Of a stretch of 64,000 bases of DNA, positions 51,357 through 64,000 are shown piece after piece (position 1 is the first letter of the stretch; every line of letters begins with the position of its first letter). The DNA comes from Siphonodentalium dalli (taxonomy: Eukaryota > Mollusca > Scaphopoda > Gadilida > Siphonodentaliidae): contig CP136068.1 of the NCBI GenBank assembly GCA_032622095.1, forward strand, positions 61,590,025-61,654,024, given 5' to 3'. Both the position numbers and the translations under genes were made by a program. The notes under the pieces are model-generated. The model ran no database searches, was not told the DNA's origin, and saw only the letters and a list, made by a program, of their open reading frames with translations.

Positions 51357-52905
51357 GGGAGGAACTCATATAAGAGTGGACAGGGGGGAACTCATATAAG
51401 AGTGGACAGGGAGGAACTCATATAAGAGTGGACAGGGAGGAACTCATATATGAGTGGACAGGTAGGAACTCATATAAGAGTGGACAGGGAGGAACTCATA
51501 TAAGAGTGGACAGGCAGGAACTCATATAAGAGTGGACAGGCTGGAACTCATATAAGAGTGGACAGGGAGGATCTCAAATAAGAGTGGACAGGGAGGAACT
51601 CATATAAGAGTGGACAAGGATGAATTCATATAAGAGTGGACATGCAGCAACTCATATAAGAGTGGACAGTCAGCAACTCATATAAGAGTGGACAGGGAGG
51701 AACTCATATAAGAGTATACAGGTCCAACTCATATAAGAGTGGACAGGGAGGAACTCATATAAGAGTGGACAGACAGCAACTCATATAAGAGTGGACATGG
51801 ATGAACTCATATACTAGTGGCAGGCAGCAACTCATATACGAGTGGACAGGGATGAACTCATATAAGAGTGGACAGGCAGGAACTCATATAAGAGTGGACA
51901 GGGATAAACTCATATAAGAGTGGACAGGGAGGAACTCATATAAGAGTGGACAGACATCAACTCATATAAGAGTGGACATGGATGAACTCATATAAGAGTG
52001 GCAGGCAGCAACTCATATAAGAGTGGACAGGGAGGAACTCATATAAGAGTGGACATGGAGGAACTCATATAAGAGTGGACAGTGGGAACTCATATAAGAG
52101 TGGACAGGGGGGAACTCATAAGGGTAGACAAGGGGAACCCATATAAGAGTGGACAGGCAGGAACTCATATAAGAGTGGACAGGGAGGAACTCATATAAGA
52201 GTGGACATGGAGAAACTCATATAGGAGTGGACAGGGAGGAACTCATATAAGAGTGGACTGGGAGGAACTCATATAAGAGTGGACTGGGAGGAACTCGTAT
52301 AAGAGTGGTCAGACAGGAACACATATAAGAGTGGACAGGGAGCAACTCATATTAGAGTGGACAGGGAGCAACTCATATTAGAGTGGACAGTGAGCAACTC
52401 ATAAAAGAGTGGACAGGAAGCAACTCATAAAAGAGTTAACAGGGAGCAACTCATAAAAGAGTGGACAGGGAGCTACTCATAAAAGTGTGGACAGGGAGCT
52501 ACTCATAAAAGAGTGGACAGGGAGCAACTCATAAAAGAGTGGACAGGGAGCAACTCATAAAAGATTGGACAGGGAGCAACTCATATAAGAGTGGACAGGG
52601 AGCAAATCATATAAGAGTGGACAGGCAGGAACTCATATAAGAGTGGACAGGCAGGAACTCATATAAGTGTGGACAGGGAGGAACTCAAAAGAGTGGACAG
52701 AGAGGAACTCATATAAGAGTGGACAGGCAGGAAACTCATATAAGAGTGAACAGGGAGGAACTCATATACGAGTGGACAGGGAGGAACTCATATAAGAGTG
52801 GACATGCAGGAACTCATATTAGAGTGGACATGGAGGAATTCATATAAGTTGGACAGGGGGGAACTCATATTAGAGTGGACAGGGAGGAACTCATAAGAGT
52901 GGACA
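51357..52905 (+). repeat. 1,549-bp duplication, copy A
   Basis: The start is a broken unit: CATATAAG at 51349-51356 is joined directly to GGGAGGAACTC, with AGTGGACA missing. The same order of units begins again at 52906 and 54454. For example, TGGACAAGGA at 51611 matches 53160. Confidence 0.86.
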
Positions 52906-54453
52906 GGGAGGAACTCACATAAGAGTGGACAGGGGGGAACTCATATAAGAGTGGACAGGGAGGAACTCATATAAGAGTGGACAGGGAGGAACTCATATAT
53001 GAGTGGACAGGTAGGAACTCATATAAGAGTGGACAGGGAGGAACTCATATAAGAGTGGACAGGCAGGAACTCATATAAGAGTGGACAGGCTGGAACTCAT
53101 ATAAGAGTGGACAGGGAGGATCTCAAATAAGAGTGGACAGGGAGGAACTCATATAAGAGTGGACAAGGATGAATTCATATAAGAGTGGACATGCAGCAAC
53201 TCATATAAGAGTGGACAGGGAGGAACTCATATAAGAGTGGACAGGGAGGAACTCATATAAGAGTAAACAGGTCCAACTCATATAAGAGTGGACAGGGAGG
53301 AACTCATATAAGAGTGGACAGACAGCAACTCATATAAGAGTGGACATGGATGAACTCATATACTAGTGGCAGGCAGCAACTCATATACGAGTGGACAGGG
53401 ATGAACTCATATAAGAGTGGACAGGCAGGAACTCATATAAGAGTGGACAGGGATAAACTCATATAAGAGTGGACAGGGAGGAACTCATATAAGAGTGGAC
53501 AGACATCAACTCATATAAGAGTGGACATGGATGAACTCATATAAGAGTGGCAGGCAGCAACTCATATAAGAGTGGACAGGGAGGAACTCATATAAGAGTG
53601 GACATGGAGGAACTCATATAAGAGTGGACAGTGGGAACTCATATAAGAGTGGACAGGGGGGAACTCATAAGGGTAGACAGGGGGAACCCATATAAGAGTG
53701 GACAGGCAGGAACTCATATAAGAGTGGACAGGGAGGAACTCATATAAGAGTGGACATGGAGAAACTCATATAGGAGTGGACAGGGAGGAACTCATATAAG
53801 AGTGGACTGGGAGGAACTCATATAAGAGTGGACTGGGAGGAACTCGTATAAGAGTGGTCAGGCAGGAACACATATAAGAGTGGACAGGGAGCAACTCATA
53901 TTAGAGTGGACAGGGAGCAACTCATATTAGAGTGGACAGTGAGCAACTCATAAAAGAGTGGACAGGGAGCAACTCATAAAAGAGTTAACAGGGAGCAACT
54001 CATAAAAGAGTGGACAGGGAGCTACTCATAAAAGAGTGGACAGGGAGCTACTCATAAAAGAGTGGACAGGGAGCAACTCATAAAAGAGTGGACAGGGAGC
54101 AACTCATAAAAGATTGGACAGGGAGCAACTCATATAAGAGTGGACAGGGAGCAAATCATATAAGAGTGGACAGGCAGGAACTCATATAAGAGTGGACAGG
54201 CAGGAACTCATATAAGTGTGGACAGGGAGGAACTCAAAAGAGTGGACAGAGAGGAACTCATATAAGAGTGGACAGGCAGGAACTCATATAAGAGTGAACA
54301 GGGAGGAACTCATATACGAGTGGACAGGGAGGAACTCATATAAGAGTGGACATGCAGGAACTCATATTAGAGTGGACATGGAGTAATTCATATAAGTTGG
54401 ACAGGGAGGAACTCATATTAGAGTGGACAGGGAGGAACTCATAAGAGTGGACA
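52906..54453 (+). repeat. 1,549-bp duplication, copy B
   Basis: This is the second copy, offset 1,549-1,550 from the first. It differs by scattered substitutions, such as GTAAACAGGTCC where copy A has GTATACAGGTCC. A third, partial copy follows at 54454 to about 54710. It then diverges at a GGAAAGGGAGG unit. Confidence 0.86.
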
Positions 54454-57400
54454 GGGAGGAACTCACATAAGAGTGGACAGGGGGGAACTCATATAAGAGT
54501 GGACAGGGAGGAACTCATATAAGAGTGGACAGGGAGGAACTCATATATGAGTGGACAGGTAGGAACTCATATAAGAGTGGACAGGGAGGAACTCATATAA
54601 GAGTGGACAGGCAGGAACTCATATAAGAGTGGACAGGCTGGAACTCATATAAGAGTGGACAGGGAGGATCTCAAATAAGAGTGGACAGGGAGGAACTCAT
54701 ATAAGAGTGGAAAGGGAGGAACTCATATAAGAGTGGACAGGGAGGAACTCATATAAGAGTGGACAGGGAGGAACTCATATTAGAGTGGACAGGGAGGAAC
54801 TCATAAGAGTGGACAGGGAGGAACTCATATAAGAGTGGACAGGGAGGAACTCATATAAGAGTGGACAGGCTGGAACTCTTATAAGAGTGGTCAGGGAGGA
54901 TCTCAAATAAGAGTGAACAGGGAGGAACTCATATAACAGTGGACAGGGAAGAACTCATATTAGAGTGGACATGCAGGAATTCATATAAGAGTGGACAGGC
55001 TGGGACTCATATAATAGTGGACAGACAACAACTCATATAAGAGTGGACTGGGAGGAACTCATATAAGAGTGGAAAATGTGGAACTCATATAAGAGTGGAT
55101 AGACTGGAACTCATATAATAGTGGACAATGAGGAACTCATATAAGAGTGGACAATGAGGGACTCATATAAGAGTGGACAATGAGGAACTCATATAAGAGT
55201 GGACAAGGAGGAACTCATATAAGAGTGGACAAGGAGTAATTCATATAAGAGTGGACAGTCAGCAACTCATATAAGAGTGGACAGGGAGGAACTCATATAA
55301 GAGTGGACAGACAGCAACTCATATAAGAGTGGACATGGATGAACTCATATACTAGTGGCATGCAGCAACTCATATACTAGTGGACAGGGAGGAACTCATA
55401 TAAGAGTAGACAGGCAGGAACTCATATAATAGTGGACAGTCAGCAACTCATATTAGAGTGGACAGGGAGGAACTCATAAGAGTGGACAGGGAGGAACTCA
55501 TATAACAGTGGACAGGGGGGAACTCATATAAGAGTGGACAGGCTGGAACTCATATAAGAGTGGACAGGGAGGATCTCAAATAAGAGTGGACAGGGAGGAA
55601 CTCATATAACAGTGTGCAGGGAAGAACTCATATAAGAGTGGACATGCAGGAATTCATATAAGAGTGGACAGGCTGGGACTCAAATAATAGTGCACAGGCA
55701 ACAACTCATATAAGAGTGGACTGGGAGGAACTCATATAAGAGTGGACAATGAGGGACTCATATAAGAGTGGACAATGAGGAACTCATATAAGAGTGAACT
55801 GTGAGGAACTCATATAAGAGTGGACAGGGAGGAACTAATATAAGAGTGGACAAGGATGAATTCATATAAGAGTGGACATGCAGCAACTTATATCAGAGTG
55901 GACATGGATGAACTCGTATACTAGTGGCAGGCAGCAACTCATACACTAGTGGACAGGGAGTAACTCATATAAGAGTGGACAGGCAGGAACTCATATAAGA
56001 GTGGACAGTCAGCAACTCATATAAGAGTGGACAGGGAGCAACTCATAAAAGAGTGGACAGGGAGCAACTCATAAAAGAGTGGACAGGGAGCAACTCATAA
56101 AAGAGTGGACAGGGAGCAACTCATATAAGAGTGGACAGGGAGCAACTCATATAAGAGTGGACACGCAGGAACTCATATAAGAGTGGACACGCAGGAACTC
56201 ATATAAGAGTGGACAGGGAGGAACTCATATAAGGGTGGACAGGGAGGAACTCATATAAGAGTGGACAGAGAGGAACTCATATAAGAGTGGACAGGCAGGA
56301 ACTCATATAAGAGTGAAAAGGGAGGAACTCATATGCGATTGGACATGCAGGAACTCATATTAGAGTGGACAGTGAGGAACTCATATTAGAGTGGACAGGG
56401 AGGAACTCATATAAGATGGACAGGGAGGAACTCATATTAGAGTGGACAGGGAGGAACTCATAAGAGTGGACAGGGAGGAACTCTTATAAGAGTGGACAGG
56501 GAGGAACTCATATAAGAGTGGACAGGGAGGAACTCACATAAGAGTGGACAGGGAGGAACTCATATAAGAGTGGACAGGGAGGAACTCATATAAGAGTGGA
56601 CAGGGAGGAACTCATATAAGAGTGAACAGGGAGGAACCCATATAAGAGTGGACAGGCAGGAACTCATATAAGAGTGTACAGTCAGGAACTCATATAAGAG
56701 TGGACAGGCAGGAACTCATATAGCAGTGTACAGGGAGGAACTCATAAGAGTTGACAGGGAGGAACTCATATAAGAGTGGACAGGGAAGAACTCATATAAG
56801 AGTGGACATGCAGGAATTCATATAAGAGTGGACAGGGAGGAACTCATAAGAGTGGACAGGGAGGAACTCATAAGAGTGGACAGGGAGGAACCCATAAGAG
56901 TGGACATGGAGGAACTCATAAGAGTGGACAGGCAGGAACTCATATAAGAGTGAACAGGCTGGAACTCATATACGAGCGGACAGGCTGGATCTCATATACG
57001 AGTGGACAGGCAGCAACTCATATAATAGTGGACAGGGAGGAACTCATAAGAGAGGACGGGGAGGAAATAATATATGAGTGTACATGGAGGAACTAATATA
57101 AGAGTGGACAGGGAGGAACTCATATAAGAGTGGACAGGGAGGAACTAATATAAGAGTGGACAGGGATGAACTCATATAAGAGTGGACAGGCAGGAACTGA
57201 TATAAGAGTGGACATTAAGCAACTCATATAAGAGTGGACAGGGAGGAACTCATATAAGAGTGTACAGACAGAAACTCATGTAAGAGTGGACATGGATGTA
57301 CTCATATAATAGTGGCAGGCAGCAACTCATATAAGAGTGGACAAGGAGGAACTCATATAAGAGTATACAGGTCCAACTCATATAAGATTGGACAGGGAGG

Positions 57401-58060
57401 ATCTCATATAAGAGAGGACAGGGAGGAACTAATATATGAGTGGACAGGGAGGAACTAATATAAGAGTGGGCAGGGAGGAACTAATATAAGAGTGGACAGG
57501 GAGGAACTTATATAAGAGTGGACAGGCAGCAACTCATATAAGAGTGGACAGGCAGGAACTCATATAAGAGTGGACAGGGAGGAACTCATATAAGAGTGGA
57601 CAGGGAGGAACTCATATAAGAGTGGACAGGGAAGAACTCATATAAGAGTGGACATGCCAGGAATTCACACAAGAGTGGACAGGCTGGGACTCATATAATA
57701 GTGGACAGGCAGCAACTCATATAAGAGTGGACTGAGAGGAACTCATATAAGAGTGGAAAATGAGGAATTCATATAAGAGTGGAAAATGAGGAACTCATAT
57801 AAGAGTGGACAGACTGGAACTCATATAAGAGTGGACAGGCAGCAACTCATATAAGAGTGGACAGGCAGGAACTCATATAACAGTGTACAGGGAGGAACTC
57901 ATAAGAGTTGACAGGGAGGAACTCATATAAGAGTGGACAGGGAAGAACTCATATAAGAGTGGACATGCAGAAATTCATATAAGAGTGACAGGCTGGGACT
58001 CATATAAGAGTGGACATGCAGGAACTCATATAAGAGTGGACAGGGAGGAACTCATATAAG

Positions 58061-59792
58061 AGTATACAGGTCCAACTCATATAAGAGTGGACAGGGAGGA
58101 ACTCATAAATGAGTGGACAGGGAGCAACTCATAAAATAGTGGACAGGGAGCAACTCATAAAAGAGTGGAGAGGGAGCAACTCATATAAGAGTGGACAGGG
58201 AGCAACTCATATAAGAGTGGACACGCAGGAACTCATATAAGAGTGGACAGGGAGGAACTCATATAAGAGTGGACAGGGAGGAACTCATATAAGAGTGGAC
58301 AGAGAGGAACTCATATAAGAGTGGACAGGCAGGTACTCATATAAGAGAGGACAGGGAGGAACTCATATAAGAGTGGACAGACAGCATCTCGTATAAGAGT
58401 GGACATGGATGAACTCATATACTAGTGGCAGGCAGCAACTCATATAAGAGTGGACAGGGAGGAACTCATATAAGAGTGGACAGGCAGGAACTGATATAAG
58501 AGTGGACACTCAGCAACTCATATAAGAGTGGACAGGGAGGAACTCATATAAGAGTGTACAGACAGAAACTCATATAAGAGTGGACATGGATGAACTCATA
58601 TAATAGTGTCAGGCAGCAACTCATATAAGAGTGGACAATGAGGAACTCATATAATAGTTGACAGTCAGCAACTCATAAGAGTGGACAGGGAGGAACTCAT
58701 ATAAGAGTATACAGGTCCAACTCATATAAGAGTGGACAGGGAGGATCTCATATAAGAGAGGACAGGGAGAAACTAATATATGAGTGGACAGGGAGGAACT
58801 AATATAAGAGTGGGCAGGGAGGAACTAATATAAGAGTGGACAGGGAGGAACTTATATAAGAGTGGACAGGCAGCAACTCATATAAGAGTGGACAGGCAGG
58901 AACTCATATAAGAGTGGACAGGGAGGAACTCATATAAGAGTGGACTGGGAGGAACTCATATAAGAGTGGACAGGGAAGAACTCATATAAGAGTGGACATG
59001 CAGGAATTCACACAAGAGTGGACAGGCTGGGACTCATATAATAGTGGACAGGCAGCAAATCATATAAGAGTGGACTGGGAGGAACTCATATAAGAGTGGA
59101 AAATGAGGAATTCATATAAGAGTGGAAAATGAGGAACTCATATAAGAGTGGACAGACTGGAACTCATATAATAGTGGACAGGCAGCAACTCATATACGAG
59201 TGGACAATGAGGAACTCACAAGAGTGGACAGGGGGGAACTCATATACGAGTGGACAGGCAGCAACTCATATAAGAGTGGACAATGAGGGACTCATATAAG
59301 AGTGGACAATGAGGAACTCATATAAGAGTGGACCGTGAGGAACTCATATAAGAGTGGACAGGGATGAACTCATATAAGAGTGGACAAGGAGGAATTGATA
59401 TAAGAGTGGACAGGCAGGACCTCATATAAGAGTGGACAGGGAGGAACTCATATAAGAGTGGACAAGGATGAATTCATATAAGAGTGGACATGCAGCAACT
59501 CATATAAGAGTGGACAGTCAGCAACTCATATAAGAGTGGACAGGGAGGAACTCATATAAGAGTATACAGGTCCAACTCATATAATAGTGGACAGGGAGGA
59601 ACTCATATAAGAGTGGACAGACAGCAACTCATATAAGAGTGGACATGGATGAACTCATATACTAGTGGCAGGCAGCAACTCATATACGAGTGGACAGGGA
59701 GGAACTCATATAAGAGTGGACAGGGGGGAACTCATATAAGAGTGGACAGGGAGCAACTCATATAAGAGGGGACAGGGAGCAACTCATATAAG
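58061..59792 (+). repeat. 1,732-bp duplication, copy A (nested)
   Basis: AGTATACAGG at 58061 recurs at 59793. GTGGAGAGGG at 58165 recurs at 59897, and TAATAGTGTC at 58601 recurs at 60333. The offset is constant at 1,732, so there is no net indel over this span. Confidence 0.87.
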
Positions 59793-61189
59793 AGTATACA
59801 GGTCCAACTCATATAAGAGTGGACAGGGAGGAACTCATATAAGAGTGGACAGGGAGCAACTCATAAAATAGTGGACAGGGAGCAACTCATAAAAGAGTGG
59901 AGAGGGAGCAACTCATATAAGAGTGGACAGGGAGCAACTCATATAAGAGTGGACACGCAGGAACTCATATAAGAGTGGACAGGGAGGAACTCATATAAGA
60001 GTGGACAGGGAGGAACTCATATAAGAGTGGACAGAGAGGAACTCATATAAGAGTGGACAGGCAGGTACTCATATAAGAGAGGACAGGGAGGAACTCATAT
60101 AAGAGTGGACAGACAGCATCTCGTATAAGAGTGGACATGGATGAACTCATATACTAGTGGCAGGCAGCAACTCATATAAGAGTGGACAGGGAGGAACTCA
60201 TATAAGAGTGGACAGGCAGGAACTGATATAAGAGTGGACACTCAGCAACTCATATAAGAGTGGACAGGGAGGAACTCATATAAGAGTGTACAGACAGAAA
60301 CTCATATAAGAGTGGACATGGATGAACTCATATAATAGTGTCAGGCAGCAACTCATATAAGAGTGGACAATGAGGAACTCATATAATAGTTGACAGTCAG
60401 CAACTCATAAGAGTGGACAGGGAGGAACTCATATAAGAGTATACTGGTCCAACTCATATAAGAGTGGACAGGGATGATCTCATATAAGAGAGGACAGGGA
60501 GAAACTAATATATGAGTGGACAGGGAGGAACTAATATAAGAGTGGGCAGGGAGGAACTAATATAAGAGTGGACAGGGAGGAACTTATATAAGAGTGGACA
60601 GGCAGCAACTCATATAAGAGTGGACAGGCAGGAACTCATATAAGAGTGGACAGGGAGGAACTCATATAAGAGTGGACTGGGAGGAACTCATATAAGAGTG
60701 GACAGGGAAGAACTCATATAAGAGTGGACATGCAGGAATTCACACAAGAGTGGACAGGCTGGGACTCATATAATAGTGGACAGGCAGCAAATCATATAAG
60801 AGTGGACTGGGAGGAACTCATATAAGAGTGGAAAATGAGGAATTCATATAAGAGTGGAAAATGAGGAACTCATATAAGAGTGGACAGACTGGAACTCATA
60901 TAATAGTGGACAGGCAGCAACTCATATACGAGTGGACAATGAGGAACTCACAAGAGTGGACAGGGGGGAACTCATATACGAGTGGACAGGCAGCAACTCA
61001 TATAAGAGTGGACAATGAGGGACTCATATAAGAGTGGACAATGAGGAACTCATATAAGAGTGGACCGTGAGGAACTCATATAAGAGTGGACAGGGATGAA
61101 CTCATATAAGAGTGGACAAGGAGGAATTGATATAAGAGTGGACAGGCAGGACCTCATATAAGAGTGGACAGGGAGGAACTCATATAAGA
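59793..61189 (+). repeat. 1,732-bp duplication, copy B (nested, incomplete)
   Basis: This is the partner of 58061-59792, cut short near 61190 by the junction of the larger 5.19-kb duplication. One difference is GTATACTGGTCC near 60440, where copy A has GTATACAGGTCC. Copy A's CTCATAAATGAG unit near 58106 reads CTCATATAAGAG here. Confidence 0.86.
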
Positions 61190-64000
61190 GTGGACAGTCA
61201 GCAACTCATATAAGAGTGGACAGGGAGCAACTCATAAAAGAGTGGACAGGGAGCAACTCATAAAAGAGTGGACAGGGAGCAACTCATAAAAGAGTGGACA
61301 GGGAGCAACTCATATAAGAGTGGACAGGGAGCAACTCATATAAGAGTGGACACGCAGGAACTCATATAAGAGTGGACACGCAGGAACTCATATAAGAGTG
61401 GACAGGGAGGAACTCATATAAGAGTGGACAGGGAGGAACTCATATAAGAGTGGACAGAGAGGAACTCATATAAGAGTGGACAGGCAGGAACTCATATAAG
61501 AGTGAACAGGGAGGAACTCATATGCGAGTGGACATGCAGGAACTCATATTAGAGTGGACAGTGAGGAACTCATATTAGAGTGGACAGGGAGGAACTCATA
61601 TAAGATGGACAGGGAGGAACTCATATTAGAGTGGACAGGGAGGAACTCATTAGAGTGGACAGGGAGGAACTCTTATAAGAGTGGACAGGGAGGAACTCAT
61701 ATAAGAGTGGACAGGGAGGAACTCACATAAGAGTGGACAGGGAGGAACTCATATAAGAGTGGACAGGGAGGAACTCATATAAGAGTGGACAGGGAGGAAC
61801 TCATATAAGAGTGAACAGGGAGGAACCCATATAAGAGTGGACAGGCAGGAACTCATATAAGAGTGTACAGTCAGGAACTCATATAAGAGTGGACAGGCAG
61901 GAACTCATATAGCAGTGTACAGGGAGGAACTCATAAGAGTTGACAGGGAGGAACTCATATAAGAGTGGACAGGGAAGAACTCATATAAGAGTGGACATGC
62001 AGGAATTCATATAAGAGTGGACAGGGAGGAACTCATAAGAGTGGACAGGGAGGAACTCACAAGAGTGGACAGGGAGGAACCCATAAGAGTGGACATGGAG
62101 GAACTCATAAGAGTGGACAGGCAGGAACTCATATAAGAGTGAACAGGCTGGAACTCATATACGAGCGGACAGGCTGGAACTCATATACGAGTGGACAGGC
62201 AGCAACTCATATAATAGTGGACAGGGAGGAACTCATAAGAGAGGACGGGGAGGAAATAATATATGAGTGTACATGGAGGAACTAATATAAGAGTGGACAG
62301 GGAGGAACTCATATAAGAGTGGACAGGGAGGAACTAATATAAGAGTGGACAGGGAGGAACTAATATAAGAGTGGACAGGGAGGAACTAATATAAGAGTGG
62401 ACAGGGATGAACTCATATAAGAGTGGACAGGCAGGAACTGATATAAGAGTGGACACTCAGCAACTCATATAAGAGTGGACAGGGGGGAACTCATATAAGA
62501 GTGTACAGACAGAAACTCATGTAAGAGTGGACATGGATGTACTCATATAATAGTGGCAGGCAGCAACTCATATAAGAGTGGACAAGGAGGAACTCATATA
62601 AGAGTATACAGGTCCAACTCATATAAGATTGGACAGGGAGGATCTCATATAAGAGAGGACAGGGAGGAACTAATATATGAGTGGACAGGGAGGAACTAAT
62701 ATAAGAGTGGGCAGGGAGGAACTAATATAAGAGTGGACAGGGAGGAACTTATATAAGAGTGGACAGGCAGCAACTCATATAAGAGTGGACAGGCAGGAAC
62801 TCATATAAGAGTGGACAGGGAGGAACTCATATAAGAGTGGACAGGGAGGAACTCATATAAGAGTGGACAGGGAAGAACTCATATAAGAGTGGACATGCAG
62901 GGATTCACACAAGAGTGGACAGGCTGGGACTCATATAATAGTGGACAGGCAGCAACTCATATAAGAGTGGACTGAGAGGAACTCATATAAGAGTGGAAAA
63001 TGAGGAATTCATATAAGAGTGGAAAATGAGGAACTCATATAAGAGTGGACAGACTGGAACTCATATAAGAGTGGACAGGCAGCAACTCATATAAGAGTGG
63101 ACAGGCAGGAACTCATATAACAGTGTACGGGGAGGAACTCATAAGAGTTGACAGGGAGGAACTCATATAAGAGTGGACAGGGAAGAACTCATATAAGAGT
63201 GGACATGCAGAAATTCATATAAGAGTGACAGGCTGGGACTCATATAAGAGTGGACATGCAGGAACTCATATAAGAGTGGACAGGGATGAACTCATATAAG
63301 AGTATACAGGTCCAACTCATATAAGAGTGGACAGGGAGGAACTCATAAAAGAGTGGACAGGGAGCAACTCATAAAATAGTGGACAGGGAGCAACTCATAA
63401 AAGAGTGGAGAGGGAGCAACTCATATAAGAGTGGACAGGGAGCAACTCATATAAGAGTGGACACGCAGGAACTCATATAAGAGTGGACAGGGAGGAACTC
63501 ATATAAGAGTGGACAGGGAGGAACTCATATAAGAGTGGACAGAGAGGAACTCATATAAGAGTGGACAGGCAGGTACTCATATAAGAGAGGACAGGGAGGA
63601 ACTCATATAAGAGTGGACAGACAGCATCTCGTATAAGAGTGGACATGGATGAACTCATATACTAGTGGCAGGCAGCAACTCATATAAGAGTGGACAGGGA
63701 GGAACTCATATAAGAGTGGACAGGCAGGAACTGATATAAGAGTGGACACTCAGCAACTCATATAAGAGTGGACAGGGAGGAACTCATATAAGAGTGTACA
63801 GACAGAAACTCATATAAGAGTGGACATGGATGAACTCATATAATAGTGTCAGGCAGCAACTCATATAAGAGTGGACAATGAGGAACTCATATAATAGTTG
63901 ACAGTCAGCAACTCATAAGAGTGGACAGGGAGGAACTCATATAAGAGTATACAGGTCCAACTCATATAAGAGTGGACAGGGAGGATCTCATATAAGAGAG
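61190..64000 (+). repeat. About 5.19-kb duplication, copy B (runs off the window)
   Basis: This is the partner of 56001-61189 and still matches at the last base of the window. It opens with GAGCAACTCATAAAAG and ACACGCAGG units of the type I family and then passes into type II modules. Confidence 0.86.

Larger units (their letters stand above)
56001..61189 (+). repeat. About 5.19-kb duplication, copy A
   Basis: This begins at a GTGGACAGTCAGC unit at 56001, matched at 61190 (offset 5,189). GAGGACGGGG at 57051 matches 62240. After about 62340 the offset becomes about 5,240, because copy B has two extra units; copy A has one extra C near 57657. A 1,732-bp duplication is nested inside. Confidence 0.86.
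37842..64000 (+). repeat. 26-bp satellite array, right arm
   Basis: This is the same 26-bp satellite, in the same orientation and in phase with the left arm once the retrotransposon is removed. It is dominated by type II modules, such as GACAGACAGCATCTCG followed by GGATGAACTC and GGCAGGCAGCAACTC, and by units with GTTAACAGGGAGC. It contains several kilobase-scale tandem duplications, listed separately. No gene, RNA gene or other unique sequence was seen in this 26-kb arm. It runs off the end of the window in mid-unit. Confidence 0.98.

Noticed and set aside
1-64000. Telomeric repeat
   Set aside because: The unit is 26 bp, not the 5-8 bp G-rich telomere type, and there is no TTAGGG-like tract.

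Overview
The window is almost entirely one satellite DNA array, interrupted once by a retrotransposon. About 61.7 kb (positions 1-35574 and 37842-64000) is a head-to-tail tandem repeat with a basic unit of 26 bp. Positions 1327-1352 are an exact copy of the commonest unit. All units I read lie in the same orientation, and the array runs off both ends of the window. I see no cellular gene, tRNA, rRNA or CRISPR array. The short reading frames in the array come from the repeat itself: three 26-bp units make a 78-bp, 26-codon cycle.

The only real coding sequence is at 35722-37704 on the minus strand, with an in-frame remnant up to about 37841. It is the reverse-transcriptase part of a 5'-truncated non-LTR retrotransposon of the CR1/L2 type. 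The element spans about 35575-37841. Its 3' end, at low coordinates, has the GCGCTATATAAA-type end and the ATT/TTA microsatellite tail typical of that group. This points to an animal (metazoan) genome. The protein looks most like CR1/L2 elements of aquatic invertebrates or basal chordates, but I cannot name a species.

Layout. Positions 1 to about 22.8 kb hold one family of higher-order repeats (HORs), here called type I: a 1,022-bp HOR in pairs, a 5.46-kb duplication, and a nearly perfect 6,092-bp tandem duplication. From about 22.9 kb onward a second set of modules (type II) dominates. Its marker units contain CATCTCGTATAAG, GGCAGGCAGCAACTC and GTATACAGGTCCAACTC. Duplications there have offsets of about 2.35-2.42 kb, 2,169 bp, 3,139 bp, 1,549 bp, 1,732 bp and about 5.19-5.24 kb. 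A 347-bp type I island lies at 28.2-28.5 kb, and type I modules return near 56-57 kb and 61-62 kb.

The picture is a satellite growing by repeated unequal exchange or replication slippage on scales from one unit (26 bp) to 6 kb, with one later retrotransposon insertion. Because the array contains several paralogous copies of the target without the element, the insertion can be seen to have neither lost nor duplicated target sequence. I found no evidence for a new protein system. The notable content is the repeat architecture and the insertion event. All repeat boundaries were found by eye and are accurate to about one repeat unit unless stated.
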